Below, piece after piece: positions 30,856 to 30,905 of a stretch of 30,905 nt of DNA (within the stretch, counting starts at the first letter, position 1; every line of letters begins with the position of its first letter). The notes beneath the pieces were generated by a model, which saw only the letters and a list, made by a program, of their open reading frames with translations, did not search any database and was not told the origin of the DNA. The position numbers were made by a program, and so were the translations under genes. Location: assembly GCA_964410915.1 (NCBI GenBank), contig CAYPIU010000017.1, forward strand, positions 1 to 30,905. The letters are read 5' to 3'. Source of the DNA: CAZFJG01 sp964410915. Lineage in GTDB: Bacteria; Synergistota; Synergistia; Synergistales; JAFGMB01.

Positions 30856-30905
30856 TTACAGAAATTTCTTTTCAAGTTCAGAAAGCTTATCAAAACTGAT
30901 ACCGA
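30856..30905 (-). CDS. 3' end of an unidentified minus-strand gene (partial)
   Basis: On the minus strand the last codons read GISFDKLSELEKKFL and stop at TAA (30858-30856). A hairpin follows it. The fragment is too short to identify, and the frame assignment rests on the coding-like peptide and the downstream hairpin. Confidence 0.5.
   Translation of the reverse strand, partial: GISFDKLSELEKKFL

Noticed and set aside
1..30905. tRNA, rRNA, riboswitch or attachment site
   Set aside because: No cloverleaf, rRNA-like block, thiamine-box near thiL or integrase-associated repeat was recognised by eye; a covariance-model scan would be the decisive test.

Overview
The window looks like chromosomal DNA of an anaerobic bacterium in the phylum Synergistota. 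The strongest clue is the exported protein at 12587-14236. Its C-terminus has a Ser-rich linker, an invariant-looking Gly-Cys, a hydrophobic helix and a Lys tail, which is the layout of the Synergist-CTERM sorting signal. A tripartite tricarboxylate (TctABC) transporter, ferredoxin-linked catabolism and frequent TTG/GTG starts fit that assignment. I see no rRNA, tRNA, CRISPR array, prophage or intact insertion sequence.

Left part (1-9.5 kb), mostly ordinary single genes or pairs. It holds the 5' end of an unidentified minus-strand gene, a D-2-hydroxyacid dehydrogenase, a fasciclin-domain exported protein with a strong terminator, panD, a small YfiM/DUF2279-like exported protein, and a PAS-GGDEF diguanylate cyclase. 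An EEP-family nuclease/phosphatase and cardiolipin synthase pair follows, then an orphan PLP group II decarboxylase and a YqaA membrane protein. A short membrane ORF at 9293-9415 has a good ribosome binding site but no normal start codon.

Middle (9.5-17.8 kb). Two large exported proteins (CARDB/IPT-like, and delta-60 repeats with Synergist-CTERM) flank a membrane-anchored YbjQ-domain protein. An aminotransferase lies downstream of thiL. The gaps between these genes contain several decayed genes: a DUF169-like 3' fragment, an unrecognised plus-strand remnant, and a roughly 115-codon minus-strand gene with two frameshifts just upstream of thiL.

Right part (17.9-30.6 kb), the most interesting region. 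It is a catabolic island on the minus strand with a divergent FadR-type GntR regulator at its right end. Transcription first covers an aconitase-family hydro-lyase (large and small subunits) and a PdxA-like dehydrogenase. A second block encodes a two-cluster ferredoxin, an unrecognised Cys/His protein, TctC-TctB-TctA, an isocitrate/isopropylmalate-type dehydrogenase, a LarA-like protein and a HpcH/HpaI aldolase-family protein. A strong terminator ends the block. Two near-identical regulatory segments carry a FadR-type palindrome, one in the regulator's own leader and one upstream of the ferredoxin block, so the two blocks probably form one regulon. Stem-loops sit between tctC/tctB, tctA/dehydrogenase and dehydrogenase/larA. 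I infer uptake and breakdown of a hydroxylated di- or tricarboxylic acid by a pathway I do not recognise as described. The substrate cannot be read from the sequence.
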